A stretch of DNA of 64,000 nucleotides from Piper betle. Lineage: Eukaryota; Streptophyta; Magnoliopsida; Piperales; Piperaceae. The notes under the pieces were generated by a model. That model did not search any database. It was not told where the DNA came from and worked only from the letters and a program-made list of their open reading frames with translations. The stretch covers positions 147,295 through 211,294 of the forward strand of contig JAURVB010013284.1 of the NCBI GenBank assembly GCA_033002965.1. Reading direction: 5' to 3'. This document shows positions 49,207 to 62,614 of this stretch, piece by piece; positions within the stretch are counted from its first letter, which is position 1, and every line of letters starts with the position of its first letter. Both the position numbers and the translations under genes were made by a program.

Positions 49207-52200
49207 GATGATGGCTATCACAGGGGGAGGGAGAGTAGCAAAGAGCGTACAGAGCAGCTAGCCTTGACCCATGCGGTTGGTGAGTGTTGTCATGGAGGCA
49301 GAGGGAGGGGTAGGTGGGTGGGAGAGGGTGAAGAGGAAGAGGAAGAGGAAGAGGTTGGAGGAGGAAGGGGAAGCATGGCCGCCAACAGGTGAAGACTGGT
49401 TTCGACACGTTCATGCCGTTGTTATATACGAAGTCGGGGTGGCACGTGGAGGCGAAGACTCTGCCGCCAAGTCTTATCACCTCGCCACGTTGGCTACGTG
49501 AAATTTTGACTTTTCCTTAAAAGTTTTTTTCAATTTTGTTAAATTTTTTTGAGAAATTTAAGAAAAAAATGGTGTCATTGTCTGGAATTTACGATTTTCG
49601 GGAACGATTACCTATGTTCATGATTTGAGGTAGTAAATTTCAAAAAGATAACAACCCTTAAACTTAAGATCCTTTTTTAGGTCATTTTGATCCGAAATTA
49701 AGAGTAAAGTTGTTATTTTTAAATTTATTTTCTTAAATTATAAATACAGATAATAGTCCCTTGAAATAGTAAAATGTTGATACTGACACCTTTTTTTGTT
49801 AAAAAATATGTTTTTTAAATTTAAATTATTTTATTAAATTTACCAAAATAAAATAAATTTTATAATTTTAAGAGACTACTATCCCTATTACAGATTTAAA
49901 GGAATAAATTAAAAAATATAAACACTTAATTTTAAATTTGGATTAAAATAAATTAAAATAGTTAAGATTTAGAAATGAATCAAAATCGAAGATTAAGGGT
50001 AAAGTTATCCCTCTATAATTTATAACCTTCATATTATAAATATAAATATAGTCTCTTTTTTTAATTTCCGTTTTATTATTTGATGTAAAAATTAAAATTT
50101 TCTTGTAATAATAAGATTGAAAACAAGAGAAATTTAAGAAAAAAGGTATCAACATCTAATATTTACAATTTTAGGCAACTATTAAATGTATTTATGATAT
50201 GAGAGTAAAAAATTTCAAAAATATAACTTTACCCATAATCGTCATTTTTGGTTTGCTTTTTTGGATCCGACAGATGAAAATCATCTTCATTCAAAATTCA
50301 GGGTAAAGTTGTTCTTTTTAAATTTATTTTCTTTAAATTTTAGATATGTATACTAATCCCTTTAAATCATAAGTTTTGGATAAAACACTATTTTTTAGTA
50401 AATTTCTCTTAAAAACAAAAATATAAAACTGTCTTTGCCGCTTTAAAATGCAGTTAGATTTTTTAAAATAAAATAAGGAAAAAATCATAGGTGTATTTGA
50501 TATTTACCTACTTGTAAAAAAAAGAACTTTTCTCATAGACGAAGATAAGCAACGCTAACCATCCCAAGGTGTTATTGGAAGCCATTATATTTGGCTGAAT
50601 TTTAATTGGAGGTTGGCTAAATTCGAGATATTTGTCATTTTGTCATTCTGGGGTGTTTGATTGTTTCTTAATTTTCAACCTAAAATTAGTTCAAATAATA
50701 GTCTTGCTATTATATATTGAGGTGCAAATTCATTTCAATATTATGCAAAATTTCTTCCAAATAAGTAATTATGAAAATCGAATGCTTTTTCTACAAAATG
50801 TTTAATAAACTTCCTTTTATTAATTGATGATTTGTAAAATTAGACGTCCAAAATTATTTAATATTAAAAGGAGATTTATAGAAATCATAACTACAGCAAT
50901 AATACTTACGTATTATGTAGATATTGAATTTCTTTGATTTGGACCGAATATAACAGAATAGTTGGGTACTAAACAATTCTTTCATAAAAATTTAAAATAT
51001 GTTAATTACTTTGTTTGGTTCAGTTGATTAATTGATTCTTCTCGCTCACTCCTTACTTTGTTTAATTCATTTTTCGTATGCTAAAGTCCTAAGAAATATT
51101 GAGATGTTTAACATCTTAACATAAATAATTAGAAGAAGAAGACGACAAAGGAATCCCTGACGTCTTTATAATACAACCTTGACATCAGTGAAATTTGTTG
51201 GGTTGTACCTCTACTGTAAATGTACGAAATGACAATCTTATTTTAGATAAAAATTAACTTTTTTTTATAAAACGTTGCATGTGGAGAGAAAGGAAGAAAA
51301 ACAGAATTTTTTTCTTTTTGTGGTGCAGAGAAAAAGAGTGATGGGAGAAAGGAAAATTTATGCGGATTGAAAAAAGGTAAAAATCTAATTAAAATTTGTT
51401 TACAATTGTTAATGGTAATTTCATCAAGTTTTTAATCGGTGACATTTTTCTTTTATTCTCTTTATTTATAATTAATAATAATTGTGTAGAAATTATAATA
51501 AATTTGTATCGAGAGAGTTTATTTTTTCGTTGATATTTTCTGTATCAAGTTGTAATATAATCTATGGTTTTTCCTTAAATTCGGGATTTTTACATAAATT
51601 GGTGTTGTCTCTTATTTATGTTAAATTTAGTTAACTTGGTTGGTACTTCTCATCAATTATATGTTGAAATAAGGATTTAAGTATTTAGTTAATCTCAATA
51701 AAAAAATTAATAGCTAGGCAAACTCTTCTCCATTTGTTTTGTTCTTTCTTTTTTTTCTTTTTTTTATTTACAAATTACATCCATTGAAAGTTGTAAACAT
51801 TTTGGGCCTTGAAGAGCTGGAAGATAAAAAATAACTAACATCTCAAAACAATATAAAAGATTTTTTTAAAAAAAAACAATGAATATTGGAAGATATAGGC
51901 CATCTCACATTTAGCTAACTAATTATATGGCATCTGTTAAATCACTTTAGGTAAACTGATGCAGGGCATCTATTAGTATTTTTATTAGATTTATTTTATT
52001 TTTTATTTCATGGATTTATTTATTTTTTTTTGAATTATTATAAAGATATTTTAAAAATTATTTTATTAGGATTTTTATCACCTACTTATAAATAAGGAGT
52101 ATCCTCCTATTTGTAATAGAGATGTTCGTTGAAAATTTAATGAAATAGACGTGTGTCTATGTTTTCTTTATATTATGTTTTTAGATCTAGTTTTTTTTTA

Positions 52201-55200
52201 TTTGACTAGCCTTAATTTTTCTTGTTTTTTATTAAATTAGTCATTTTTGTTATATCCCCTGTATTAAAACTGACATTAGAGATAATCTACAATTGAATTT
52301 AGCAAGCTTGATCATGCAATACTGTGACGGAAAAATGAAGTGACAACAACCTGAGATAAAATGCACCACAAGTAATTAACTATTCAACCGATCAATTTTA
52401 GATTCCTTTAACTTGACAAGAAATTTGGATTAGAATTATGATCTAAGCTTGGGCATTTTTATGACAGCCGCGCAATTCTCTGAAAGGCAATTTTTGTTGG
52501 TGAAGCCGATTATGTTTCAAAGGGATTAAGTTAATCTTTGCTCGGCTTATTGACATATGCTTCATTCCCAACAAAATCTAAAATCCTCCTTGGACGGCAA
52601 TATATATATAACAACCTCGCCTAAAATATATCATAATAGATTAAGTTAAAGATGTGTACTTCATTCTTACTTATATCCAGGTTAAAGTATTAAATATAAG
52701 ACTAAGTTGAAGAATCTTCAATCTACCCACTTTAAAAAATTTTGTCTTCAAAATTCTTATACTTTGCGCATTACTAACTCCAGCCCACGACCTTTTTCCC
52801 TATAGACTAGCAACTTAACCAATATCTCTAATTTAACCTACCATCTAATACCGTCTTCAGTCCAACTTACTATATAATACTGTCCCTACTCTAACCATCA
52901 TTTAATATGAAATTAGGATATTTTAATATCATTTGTTACGACCTGACTCAAATTATAATATAATAAATTAAGTCATTTCTTTAAAAGGACCCAAAATAAC
53001 ACATAATGGGTTAAGACATTTTTACAAAAATTGTTAATTAAGTTAAAACTCTATTTTCACTTATAACTAAGATTTTAACATAATAATAAATGTGAGATTA
53101 AATTAAAAAATATCACTTAGTCCATCGTGTCAATGAGATTATTGTAATATGACATTGGAGATTGAGGTATTAACGAAAGGCCAAGATGTTGAAGACGATT
53201 TTCTGCAAATAAGCTGAGTGGGTTTGGTTGCGTCCTTATCTTTCTAACTATATCAGTTCTGTTTAGAATTGGGTTGGCATATTCCAATATGCATCTTTTC
53301 TTATTTACTGTACTCCACCTTTATCGAAGTCGATAGGAAATGAGGAGTTTCATTGAGTGAGAATCTTGTACCAGTTGGTAGGGTGATCAATCAACAGTGA
53401 AGCTTGTTTCAATGTCTCTAGACGTTGATGTTGCCCGGTTGTTTGATGGACTTTACAAGTAGCATGTCTCTCTCAAATTAGATATCTTCATACTCAGCGC
53501 TTATCCAAAGGCAAATGTCAAACATTTCCTCCTAAACTCCAAGCATGTCCTTCAGAGCTCCTACACGGCACGTCGCACTAGTTCCGGCTACCTTTCACTT
53601 ACCCTTTTATCATTCCACCAATTACAACGTTGAATTTGAAAGGAAAAAAAACAATTAGATGTTCACGTATGCATTAGATTGGATTAGGTGCATGTAAAAA
53701 CTTATACTTAGCGGACAAATGAATATGTTGAAACTTGAACATTAGTCATCTCTCAAGAATCATGCGATCATTATTTTTATTCCTTATAAGCATATAATAT
53801 GATCTTTGATTATCGCGCTTACCAACCTGAAAATTCAATGAAGATTAAAGAATATTAAAGGCACAAACATTTTTTTTTTCAAACACTGAATGAAATAAAC
53901 ATGGGGATCGTGAAAAATGGCATTAATATTTATTATCTGTATGTATAATGGGCTTTCAGTACATTGACGGCCAGCTAATAAAGCCGATTACTTTAATACT
54001 TGTTATTAGTTAACAAAGGACATTAGCTGTATTTAAGAAAATGTAGAATGGCACACACAGTTTTGAATCATTTGTTTGTCATGGGACTTCTAAGAATCAT
54101 AATCGAACTCACAAGTATCCAAACAAGAAAGAGCATCCACCATTTATAATTTATCTAAACGCAAGTGGGCACATCTTGCAATTAGGAACAGACGGTATAA
54201 TATCATGTAGAGTGCACAATTCATGAATAAGTTGTTTGTAGCGGGTAAACAAATGAGTCCAACAGTGCAAAGAATGTGCAGTAGAACGGCACAGGGGCTA
54301 GAGCGCGACCAAGGAACAAGCAAAACGTATCTTTCTAGCTGTCTGGTGAGGGAGGCCAAGAGCAAAAGACAAGGAGAAGCTTAGCTGTTATCGTCGTTCT
54401 TTTGTGACAACCGTCGTAATCCAGTTTGCAAAAGCGAATGAGAACAGGTGGAGAGCCCGGCCTCTTGTGCAACCTTTTGATCACCTCTTTCATCAAGTTT
54501 TAGGCTTTGCACGCAGTCAGACTTGGGATGCGTAATCAATCACGTCTTCTTCCCAACCGATCAGTTGATTCTTTGCTTCTTTGTTCTTGGGTGCTAGCGC
54601 TATCCATGGCCTGATTGAATTTGTATATCAGAACTGATTTTGTATGACGTTCTTCTAAATACATTCTTTCTAAATTGAAGATCAAGAAACAAATGAGGTT
54701 TATGTACACAAGAACAAGGCTAAAAACAAATTGGCTAGCAGTTAATAGCTCGCGCAGGGACTGTTAGGAAGTGAAAATTCACATGGTAAATCAGTGAGCT
54801 CATTTGTGTCGAACTGTTATCCTCAGAAACTACTAAATGCTACAGCGTATTACAAAAAATGAATTAATTCTAAGATAATTTATACACATATATCTCCTTC
54901 TCTGTACAACTCATAAACAACTGTAAAATGTTATGACCAATCTAACAAGGACAAAATTACGGTCCTTAGTTATGAGATGTTCTACAAATCCGAGGATGAA
55001 GGAATAGTGCATCAAAATCTAGTTAGTGGCATTTTTTTCACTGGACAGCCTTTTATCTTTCTCATGCAAAGTTCTTATCTGGCAATCTCCATCCCTCCCT
55101 CCGCTGTTTTTAACTTTAGAATTGTAGAAGTATAACCAAGGGATTCATATAGATGAGCGTCCAAAAATGTACAGACAATTGACGAAGGTCAAATACTGAT

Positions 55201-55218
55201 CAGTCGGAAGAAAATACA
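49207..55218. other. Long AT-rich intergenic region, no gene seen
   Basis: Next to 49207 is the promoter of the OXS3-like gene. Between about 49540 and 50480 a block is repeated in diverged form (GAGAAATTTAAGAAAAAA near 49551 and 50128; AAATTTATTTTCTT near 49719 and 50318), also partly inverted, so it is an old intergenic repeat. Near 52930 GTTACGACCTGACTCAAAT resembles the start of a decayed LTR. The last 500 bases are the 3' flank of EXO70. No splice-consistent gene was found. Confidence 0.4.
49540..50480. repeat. Diverged direct and inverted repeat block
   Basis: Two units about 570 bases apart share GAGAAATTTAAGAAAAAA, a TTACGATTTT-like stretch, a GTAAATTTCAAAAA-like stretch and an AAATTTATTTTCTTAAAT-like stretch. 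Part of the sequence between them is the inverse of the last motif. The class is unknown. Confidence 0.45.
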
Positions 55219-57243
55219 TCATCTAAGAGTTGAGGCAGAACGAAATTGGCTTGTCATGATGCCGCTAACCTTCCCATTCGATGGGGACACTAAGGCACTT
55301 GGGTACTTAACTAATTTTTGCAGGAACAAAGTAGAAAGCATATTCTCCAAGCTTTGAGCAGTATACTTCATATATTTGCTTGCACTTGCATCTTGCTCGA
55401 CCAAAGGACCGTAATTCTGCATGTAACTCCTAAAAACAGGCACAATCGCCTGAATTGCACGTTGACATGTGTTTTCTCTCAGATCCTTGTCTGTAACAAC
55501 CCACTGAGATTGCTTCTTGTACATCTCTTCAAATGCTTCATTAAAGGCCTTTAGCCTCTTCTTCACCAAATCTCGAGCAGTAGCTCTCCCAGCCGAGAAC
55601 ATAAGCAGCCCTTCCTTGCTAAGTATGGGTGGAAGCTTCGCCCAGCTCTCTTTCAAGTACTGTGCTGCATAAAATTCTTTGGACCCTTCATGTTCCTTGA
55701 GCCAAGCATGCCCTAGGAGCTCACCAAGCTTTGTTCCCTTTAAATGCTTGTAAAAATGCCAGTGGTTATTCATCAAAAAAAGTGCAGACAAGGCTTTGTC
55801 CTCATAAAACTTGGACCATACGTCCACATTAATTTCAACTGCTTTCATAATCTTCAGTATTTCATCAATTAGGATCCTCTCTTGGAATTTCTCATGTTTC
55901 CAACTCCTATGGATGACAAGAACCTGAGTCAAAACAGGTTTGCAATCATCCCCGAGTAGACGATTGCAGTAATCGGTAATAAAGCTCACCAGCCTTGGAA
56001 CAATTCCATTTGCTGGTGGCGGTGTCTGCCTCTGAAATTCCATTTGGGCCAATAGCTCCCAAAATATCTCTGAAACTCCTTCTATCACAGCTTTTATAAG
56101 GTCTCTTGTCACATTCTGAATCTCAATGCATGCCTTTCCACCAAACAGGCGGTTAAAATCCAACCTCAGATTATTCAAAGAGGTAAATATGTCTAAAAGT
56201 TTTAACAGTTTGATAGGATCCTTTTTACTCTCAGTGACAGTTTTCCCAAACTGAAGAAAAGACATAATACCTGCTTGAGAAGCAATCCTTGCAAAGTAAT
56301 CAATCCATGAGCTGCATCCCATCTTCTCAAATACGTCCTTGCACAGATTGTACTCAGCTTCAAACAAATGCTTCACAGCAAATTCCAAATGCTTACCCCA
56401 TTGCGCTATATAACCTTCAATGCTCTGAACATCGTTAAAATCGGAAGCAGACAGATCAAGGTAGTCCAAATTCAACTCCATCGTCAAACTAGCCTTTATG
56501 ATTGATATACGTACCTCAACATATATCAAGACGCACTGCTCAAACCGGCCATTGAGAGTTAGTCTCTCCATTATCAACTGTAACTTTTTTATCACAGATA
56601 CCGGCAGTTGTGAAGGAGCAATACAAGGCCGATCCATACCATCAGTAGACGATGACGCCATGGGCAAAATCGAGCTATTTTCAGTGAGCAGCCGGCGAAA
56701 CTCAGCTTCCAACCTATCCAAAGCAGCATAGAAAAGCCCTCCATCCAAGCTTGCCCTGTCCTCCCCAGCCTGCAATTCCCTAAGACCCTTCAAATCCTTC
56801 TTCAAACCATTCAAATACCGATCATCGGCAACAGAATTATCTTCCAAATACTCCACAATGTCCTCCAACCACTCAATCGCCAAGCCGCAATTATCAGCCA
56901 GAAACTTCAATGCCTCCCCCAACTGCTCGAGCACGGCCAGATAACTCCCCAAATCATTCCCCGGCTCCGAAAGCAGTGACTTCTCAAGTCCGTGAACTGC
57001 ATCAAACACCTTCAGAACAGCAGCGGCGGGGCCAACAGCTTTATCAATATGCCCTCCCACAGCAAGCAAGGCCTCCTTGTCGGCGCGTATAGGCCTCACC
57101 GATGCTTCCAACGACGGCAACCGCTGGTAAATCTCGTCCAACCTTGGACTCGCCTGGTTCAAAGCAGAGCCGAGTGCTTTCGACTTCTCCAAGCTGGTTT
57201 TGAGCGACTTCCTGGCAGCAACTAGGTTCTCTATACCCTCCAT
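55219..57243 (-). CDS. EXO70: EXO70 exocyst subunit, intronless (EXO70G-like)
   Basis: A single uninterrupted frame of 674 residues starts at ATG 57243 and stops at 55219. EXO70 is a rod-shaped subunit of the exocyst, which tethers secretory vesicles to the plasma membrane. Its C-terminal part binds acidic phospholipids. The N-terminal half has coiled-coil-like segments (LEKSKALGSALNQASPRLDE; LADNCGLAIEWLEDIVEYLE) and the second half is the Exo70 domain, roughly residues 270-650. Family landmarks include ARDLVKKRLKAFNEAFEEMY, RAIQAIVPVFRSYMQNYGPL and VEQDASASKYMKYTAQSLEN. The lack of introns fits the multicopy plant EXO70 clades other than EXO70A. I place it nearest the G type from its N-terminus, but only from memory. 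The 5' UTR-side flank has a (GAG)n run at 57710-57732. Confidence 0.93.
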   Translation of the reverse strand: MEGIENLVAARKSLKTSLEKSKALGSALNQASPRLDEIYQRLPSLEASVRPIRADKEALLAVGGHIDKAVGPAAAVLKVFDAVHGLEKSLLSEPGNDLGSYLAVLEQLGEALKFLADNCGLAIEWLEDIVEYLEDNSVADDRYLNGLKKDLKGLRELQAGEDRASLDGGLFYAALDRLEAEFRRLLTENSSILPMASSSTDGMDRPCIAPSQLPVSVIKKLQLIMERLTLNGRFEQCVLIYVEVRISIIKASLTMELNLDYLDLSASDFNDVQSIEGYIAQWGKHLEFAVKHLFEAEYNLCKDVFEKMGCSSWIDYFARIASQAGIMSFLQFGKTVTESKKDPIKLLKLLDIFTSLNNLRLDFNRLFGGKACIEIQNVTRDLIKAVIEGVSEIFWELLAQMEFQRQTPPPANGIVPRLVSFITDYCNRLLGDDCKPVLTQVLVIHRSWKHEKFQERILIDEILKIMKAVEINVDVWSKFYEDKALSALFLMNNHWHFYKHLKGTKLGELLGHAWLKEHEGSKEFYAAQYLKESWAKLPPILSKEGLLMFSAGRATARDLVKKRLKAFNEAFEEMYKKQSQWVVTDKDLRENTCQRAIQAIVPVFRSYMQNYGPLVEQDASASKYMKYTAQSLENMLSTLFLQKLVKYPSALVSPSNGKVSGIMTSQFRSASTLR

Positions 57244-59089
57244 CTATACGATCAAAACACCCCACCCCAGCCACCAAGACTCAACCTTTAGGCAAACATA
57301 CACTTCTAATCTAGCTCCGATCAAAAATCAAAACTTGTACAAACAACAAAACAAACAAAGTTTGAAGCTTTTTCGCAATTTCTACCAGTCTATACAGTGA
57401 GCTCATTTCATCCAGGTCTTAACGAGATGTACGTCAACAGGACGCCCACCGTCGTCTTGCCAATTCTCACCACCACAGCACAAACTCGCCACTAATGAAT
57501 TAACAAAAGAGCAGGCCAAAAACCACCACAAATGAACCCAAATCAAGCACAAAAAAGAAAAAAACAGAGATTGCAGAAATCGGAACCCAGCACCAGAGCT
57601 AGTGTTGATGAACGATTACGAAGCGACTCACGATGATATTTTGGTTGGAAGGACGCGAAAGACGCCGGCTTTCTCCCACCTGGACTCTCAATTGGATCGA
57701 AGTGGGGAGGAGGAGGAGGAGGAGGAGGAGGAGACAGCGGGGAGGCAGACCACCCGCCGAGTATCGTCGCCGAAAGCTGCCGGCGACTGAAAAACTGAAT
57801 GCCGGAAATGGTGAAAGTCGGTTTCTACCAGACCTGTCCAGCTTGTTTTTCTAATGAACCAACTATGATTAGTTTTAGTCTTAATTAAAATTTTTTTCCC
57901 GGTCCTTAATTAAAGATTTGACTTGGAAGTCAATTTTTTTTAATATTTTGCTTAAGGAAAAGTATCTTAAACTTTACACATAATAATTAAAACTACTCAA
58001 ATCCAGTTTCAGGAGGAATTAACTTTTGGTCAAGTTTTCAATATCTTGCACTTTCGAAAAAAAAAATTTGCATTTGTGTATTGTTAGTCCCTATGAGGAA
58101 GAGAATAATAAGACATCTGGGCAAAGATTAAAAAAAGGCTTTAACAGAAGTAATAATTGGCCAGCAAAATATTGACATTTATTGAATGTGATATTTTGGT
58201 CTTATTGTAAACATTAATAAAAAACAGAGTATTATGATCAAGCTTAAGTAGTGTATTGTGTGGCTTCTTTCTACTAAGTTGGATGATATAAAATAAATAT
58301 GAGAATGAGAAGATCTCAAATCTTGATGTCTTTTCTAATATTAGAATGAGAAGTTCCTGAGTGCACTCATTATTGTCTCTTCGAATCTCAAACCAAAAAC
58401 TTAGGTGTTGGCTCCTTTTCATGAATATCATGATTCCTCGAACTGAAGACCTTGATGACAACAAAAGATTATCTGCCACTTTCTCACTCTCCCAGCGACA
58501 ATTCACTTTGATAAAATGGGATACAGGCTTAATAAGACGATCTACAGATTTACAGATAACATCTTCTCGATTGATTTTGGGGCTTAAGTTTGAAGTTTGA
58601 GTCGAAATATCATGAGTTCGTGACTTGATAGAAACGTTTGTACTGATAAATAAAAACTTGCAAGAAACCTTTCTGAAGAAAACAGAGGCGTAGAGAGAGT
58701 TTGGAAGGTTCGTTTACGACAATACAACGGGCAACATGGAATGAAGTAGCCATTTATTTATTATGCCCTTCCAATGGCTTCCATTGTGGGGTTGTTGTTC
58801 CACCTGGGACGGATGTAGACATGCGGAACAAGGAAGCGCATACGGTCCTAGTAGTCCTCAATTTTGTTCAAACGACGAAGTTAAATACGAAGTGACCATG
58901 GGCTTTGATAAAAAAGGTGATCATGGTTACGTGATGTGGGCTTCTACGAAGAAGTCCAAATGTTTATGTTCGAAGAATCCTCTAGCAGAGTGTTTCTCGG
59001 ATTTGAATGGAGTATTTGGTTGATTGATGGTAAATATGTATGGCAGGAAAAAATTGTATTTGTTTGATCAATTAAAGTTAATATGAGTC
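57244..59089. other. 5' flank of EXO70 and AT-rich spacer
   Basis: The first 600 bases should be the EXO70 5' UTR and promoter, with a (GAG)n run near 57710-57732. Frames at 58361-58600 and 58701-59023 begin at non-ATG or unsupported starts and have no recognisable domain. Confidence 0.45.
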
Positions 59090-59094
59090 CTTCA

Positions 59095-62000
59095 TGTGAT
59101 ACCCCGATTTCGGTTCACCTGAGAACCGGATTGGAAATGTCGTGATTGAGTCGAGTTATGTTTAACGCAATTAGTTTATGAGACTCGATTAATAATATAG
59201 ATCAAAGTAACTTATTTAGCATCAAGATAATAGAAGATATTACTAAATATACGTCAAAAAACATTCAATATAAATAAAAGTGTAAAAGAAAATAATTGCG
59301 CCAAACTCAAGTGTATATAGTATTTATTTATCCTCCCACTAAAGCCGACTAAGAATTATGAAACCTACATATATAATAGAAAAAACATTATAACGAATGT
59401 TACGGATCTAAAAATAACTAATAGTCAAACTAACACGAGATAACTGACCCTCCTCTTAAATAAAAATATTTATATACTCCACAGAATCTCTCATAAGGGC
59501 ATTAATTAGGAACTGTCGACCTCACGCAACAGCATCCCTTTTCTTACTCATCTCATACTTCATCAACTTTAAAACTATCCCTCGTGCGAGAACATCAATT
59601 TCTTTTCTTTCAACCTCCTACGTCCTCTGTATCATTCCTGGCTCTAAGTACATAGGTTGAGTACTCTCAGGCATGCGCTTTCATTACCCATTAAAACCAC
59701 AACTATACACATGTATTGCATTACACTACCTGTAAACCTCCACACTTTTCTATATTTGAGGAACTTGTGGAGTTGTTAGGATCCCTCGGGAATAGAATGA
59801 ACGTTCACCAAATCCAGAGCCTGACTTTGACTAACATGTGCCCTATCTCAATACATGATCGTCAGTTTTCCCCTTTCTCACATCTCACTGGAAAACTTGA
59901 GAAAATAATATATAGGCCTGTGAGTGGATTTATATAATAGGCCTGAAGGCAACTTATAATGGATCTTGTTTTTGAAATCAAACTCAAGAGGTCTCATCCT
60001 TGAGGGTTATTAATCACGAAATAAAATACCTCTAAATGGCCCGTGTTAAGTGGAGTTTGATAAAACAACCATTTAACATATCATGCGATCTGAAAATCAA
60101 ATCAGTAATAAAGTATAGCGATAAAAAGTGAGAAGAATCTTAATGGACCTATGGTCCAAGCTCCAAACCTGACGCCTCCTCTATGCTGAGCTCGGACTTT
60201 GAAACTTATATTAAAGCCCACTACTAAATAAAATATTAATATCTCTATATGATGCATATTCATGGTATGTGCTCACATCAGGAGTAAATCTTAATAAGTA
60301 AAATAATAGTAACTAAACTTACAACTGATTATACAATACATAAATCAAGGCATAATAAATGAAATAACAATAAATAAATAAATAAATACACTCATAAATA
60401 AATAGATAAATAATAAATACATAAAAATAACAATACTCTAATTATAAAATGATAATATTATATACTATATAAATACACGGCTAAACATGAGTGAATATCA
60501 CATTTACTCATGTTAGTAAATATATAAACAATTAAATTAATTAATTACATTAATACATTAAATAAATAGTTAATTTTAATTAATCATGAATAATAATAAT
60601 AATAATAATATCATAGTCATTTAACACTAAAAACATAATTAAATATAAATAAATAATAACATACACGCAACGAACAAATAGGTAAAAAATTAATTAAATA
60701 AATAAAGTTTAGTAAACATGAAGAAAATTAATATTAATAAGTAAATATATCAATAATAATAACAAACAATCACATAAGCATCCATTATATACAACAAACA
60801 TAGAAATAAAAAGAAATTAAATTATAATATATATATATAAACACACATAATATCCAAATATATTCTAAATAAATTGAATATGCATCTAAATTAATGCAAG
60901 TGTTCTCGAATTACCAAAAACTGTCGAAAAACAACTAAAAACAGTTGAAAATGAGTTGAACAGAATCTAACCGAATCAACCTAGGCTCGGGCATGACCAC
61001 ATACATGAATGGGTGAATAGAACTCAGTGCTAGCTGACGCCAACACAGGCAACCGAACACGAATGTGGGTAACTGGGTCCAACAGGATAGGTGATGTTCG
61101 ATGCCGGAAAATGCCGATGACGGAGCGGTTGGGGTCGCCCCTAGTCGGGATCGACAACATATATGACGAAGAAGATAGTGATGGCGATCGGCGGAGTCCG
61201 GTCATTGGATAGCCGAAAAATAGCCAAAAAGGGCGGAATCACCTTCGGGTGCGGTGGTGTTGCTGGTGGCGATCGCGGCCACAACAGTAGTCATGGGTGT
61301 TCTCAAAATGAAGATCTCAATGAAGGTAATCTGTCTGGGTGGTAGAATAGGCCGGAGGTGGCTCATCGGCGCTGGCTCGAACATGTGGTGGTGGTGGTGG
61401 AAACCAGCAATAAAAACATCATCGTTGGCGGTGATTGTGGTGGTGCCGGTGATGGTGAGTGGTATGGATAGATAGCCAGTTGCGAGGCAGTCCTGGAGGT
61501 GCCAGTCTGGTAGCTGGGGACGAGCCACAGACTTGTTGGTGGCGAGCCGAAGTGGCGGTGGCGCTAAGGGCGTAAATCATCAAAATCGTAGGAAATCTTT
61601 GCAAAATGAAAATCTCAATGAAGGTAATCTGTCCGACTACTAGTAGCCTAGTGGGGCCCACCTATGAGTATATGTTATTTGTATATGGACGGAATGCTCA
61701 TATCAAGACCGTCCAAAGTCAAAACTGAGTCGATTCTTAAAAATGACTCTATAGGTAGGAATCGAGGTAAAAAGACTAAATGGGCTTCGAACCCTGAACT
61801 TAATCGAGTAAAAATCTATAGCTCAAATCAAGCTAGGCCCACAGGGGCAATCCTGTGATCCGAAATTCTTATGATATATGCAAATTAAATACCCTTAAAA
61901 TTCCAAATGGAAACTAAACGCTATAATGGCCTAAATTTAGGCCTACAACCCTGGCTAACCTATAAAAATCATCTGTATATGTTGTGTATACAATGATAAC

Positions 62001-62205
62001 TCATGCTCTTTTATAGCCTATCTGAAGCTATCATCTATATAACAAGCATACTCAACCACCATAACATGCTCATACAGCCATTTGGGCTATATACTCATAG
62101 TTTGAAAACTAGTCTGGCTCAAGGTCATTCGAACCGACTCAAGACTGGCCTGAACTGGGTAAAATTACGAGCGGGTAAAACCCTAACCCGAAGCTGTGTT
62201 TTACA
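59095..62205 (-). mobile_element. Divergent LTR, probably solo, of the large LTR family
   Basis: It begins TGTGATACCCCGATTTCGGT and ends CTGTGTTTTACA, giving 3,111 bp with TG...CA ends. The first 950 bases follow the same plan as 4054-5500 (GTTACGGATCTAAAAATAAC; ACCTCCACACTTTTC; AATAGGCCTGAAGGCAACTT) with many substitutions. The middle and end are diverged, with a G-rich patch at 61080-61560. Flanks CTTCA (59090-59094) and CTAAA (62206-62210) match at three of five bases, so the target duplication is decayed or absent. No internal region adjoins it. It is the better-preserved relative of the relic at 41735-44325. Confidence 0.7.
60592..60612. repeat. (AAT)n microsatellite
   Basis: Seven AAT units inside the divergent LTR. 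Confidence 0.85.
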
Positions 62206-62261
62206 CTAAAGATTATAAAGACGGTCTGATAATAAAAGTAATTTTGTCATATTTAAATGAC

Positions 62262-62266
<5 letters not shown>

Positions 62267-62303
<37 letters not shown>
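62267..62303. repeat. (TA)n microsatellite
   Basis: About eighteen TA units between the divergent LTR and the LINE fragment. Confidence 0.9.
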
Positions 62304-62307
<4 letters not shown>

Positions 62308-62614
62308 GTCTAATGGACAAATATTTGTATTTGTTTGTCCTCTTTATTCTTGTGATGGATGAATTAATTCGTAATATTCAAGATAATGCCCCATGGTGTA
62401 TGTTATTTACAATGACATGATGTTGAATGATACTTCTAAGGAAAGAGTTGAGGATAAGTTAAATAATAGACAAATACCCTATAATCATAAAGCCTAAGGA
62501 TTAGTCAATAAGAAAAGAATACATGAAATATAATTTTAGAGAGATTGGAGAATTCTTTTCCTATTTAGAGAACTATGAGTTGTGAGAAAAGGGACATTAA
62601 GTATTTGACTATAT

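Noticed and set aside
52920..52960. GTTACGACCTGACTC as a start of another LTR
   Set aside because: No partner end or duplication could be found in the AT-rich surroundings.
54144..54365. 73-residue minus-strand frame
   Set aside because: No domain, and nearby sequence in the same frame is full of stops.
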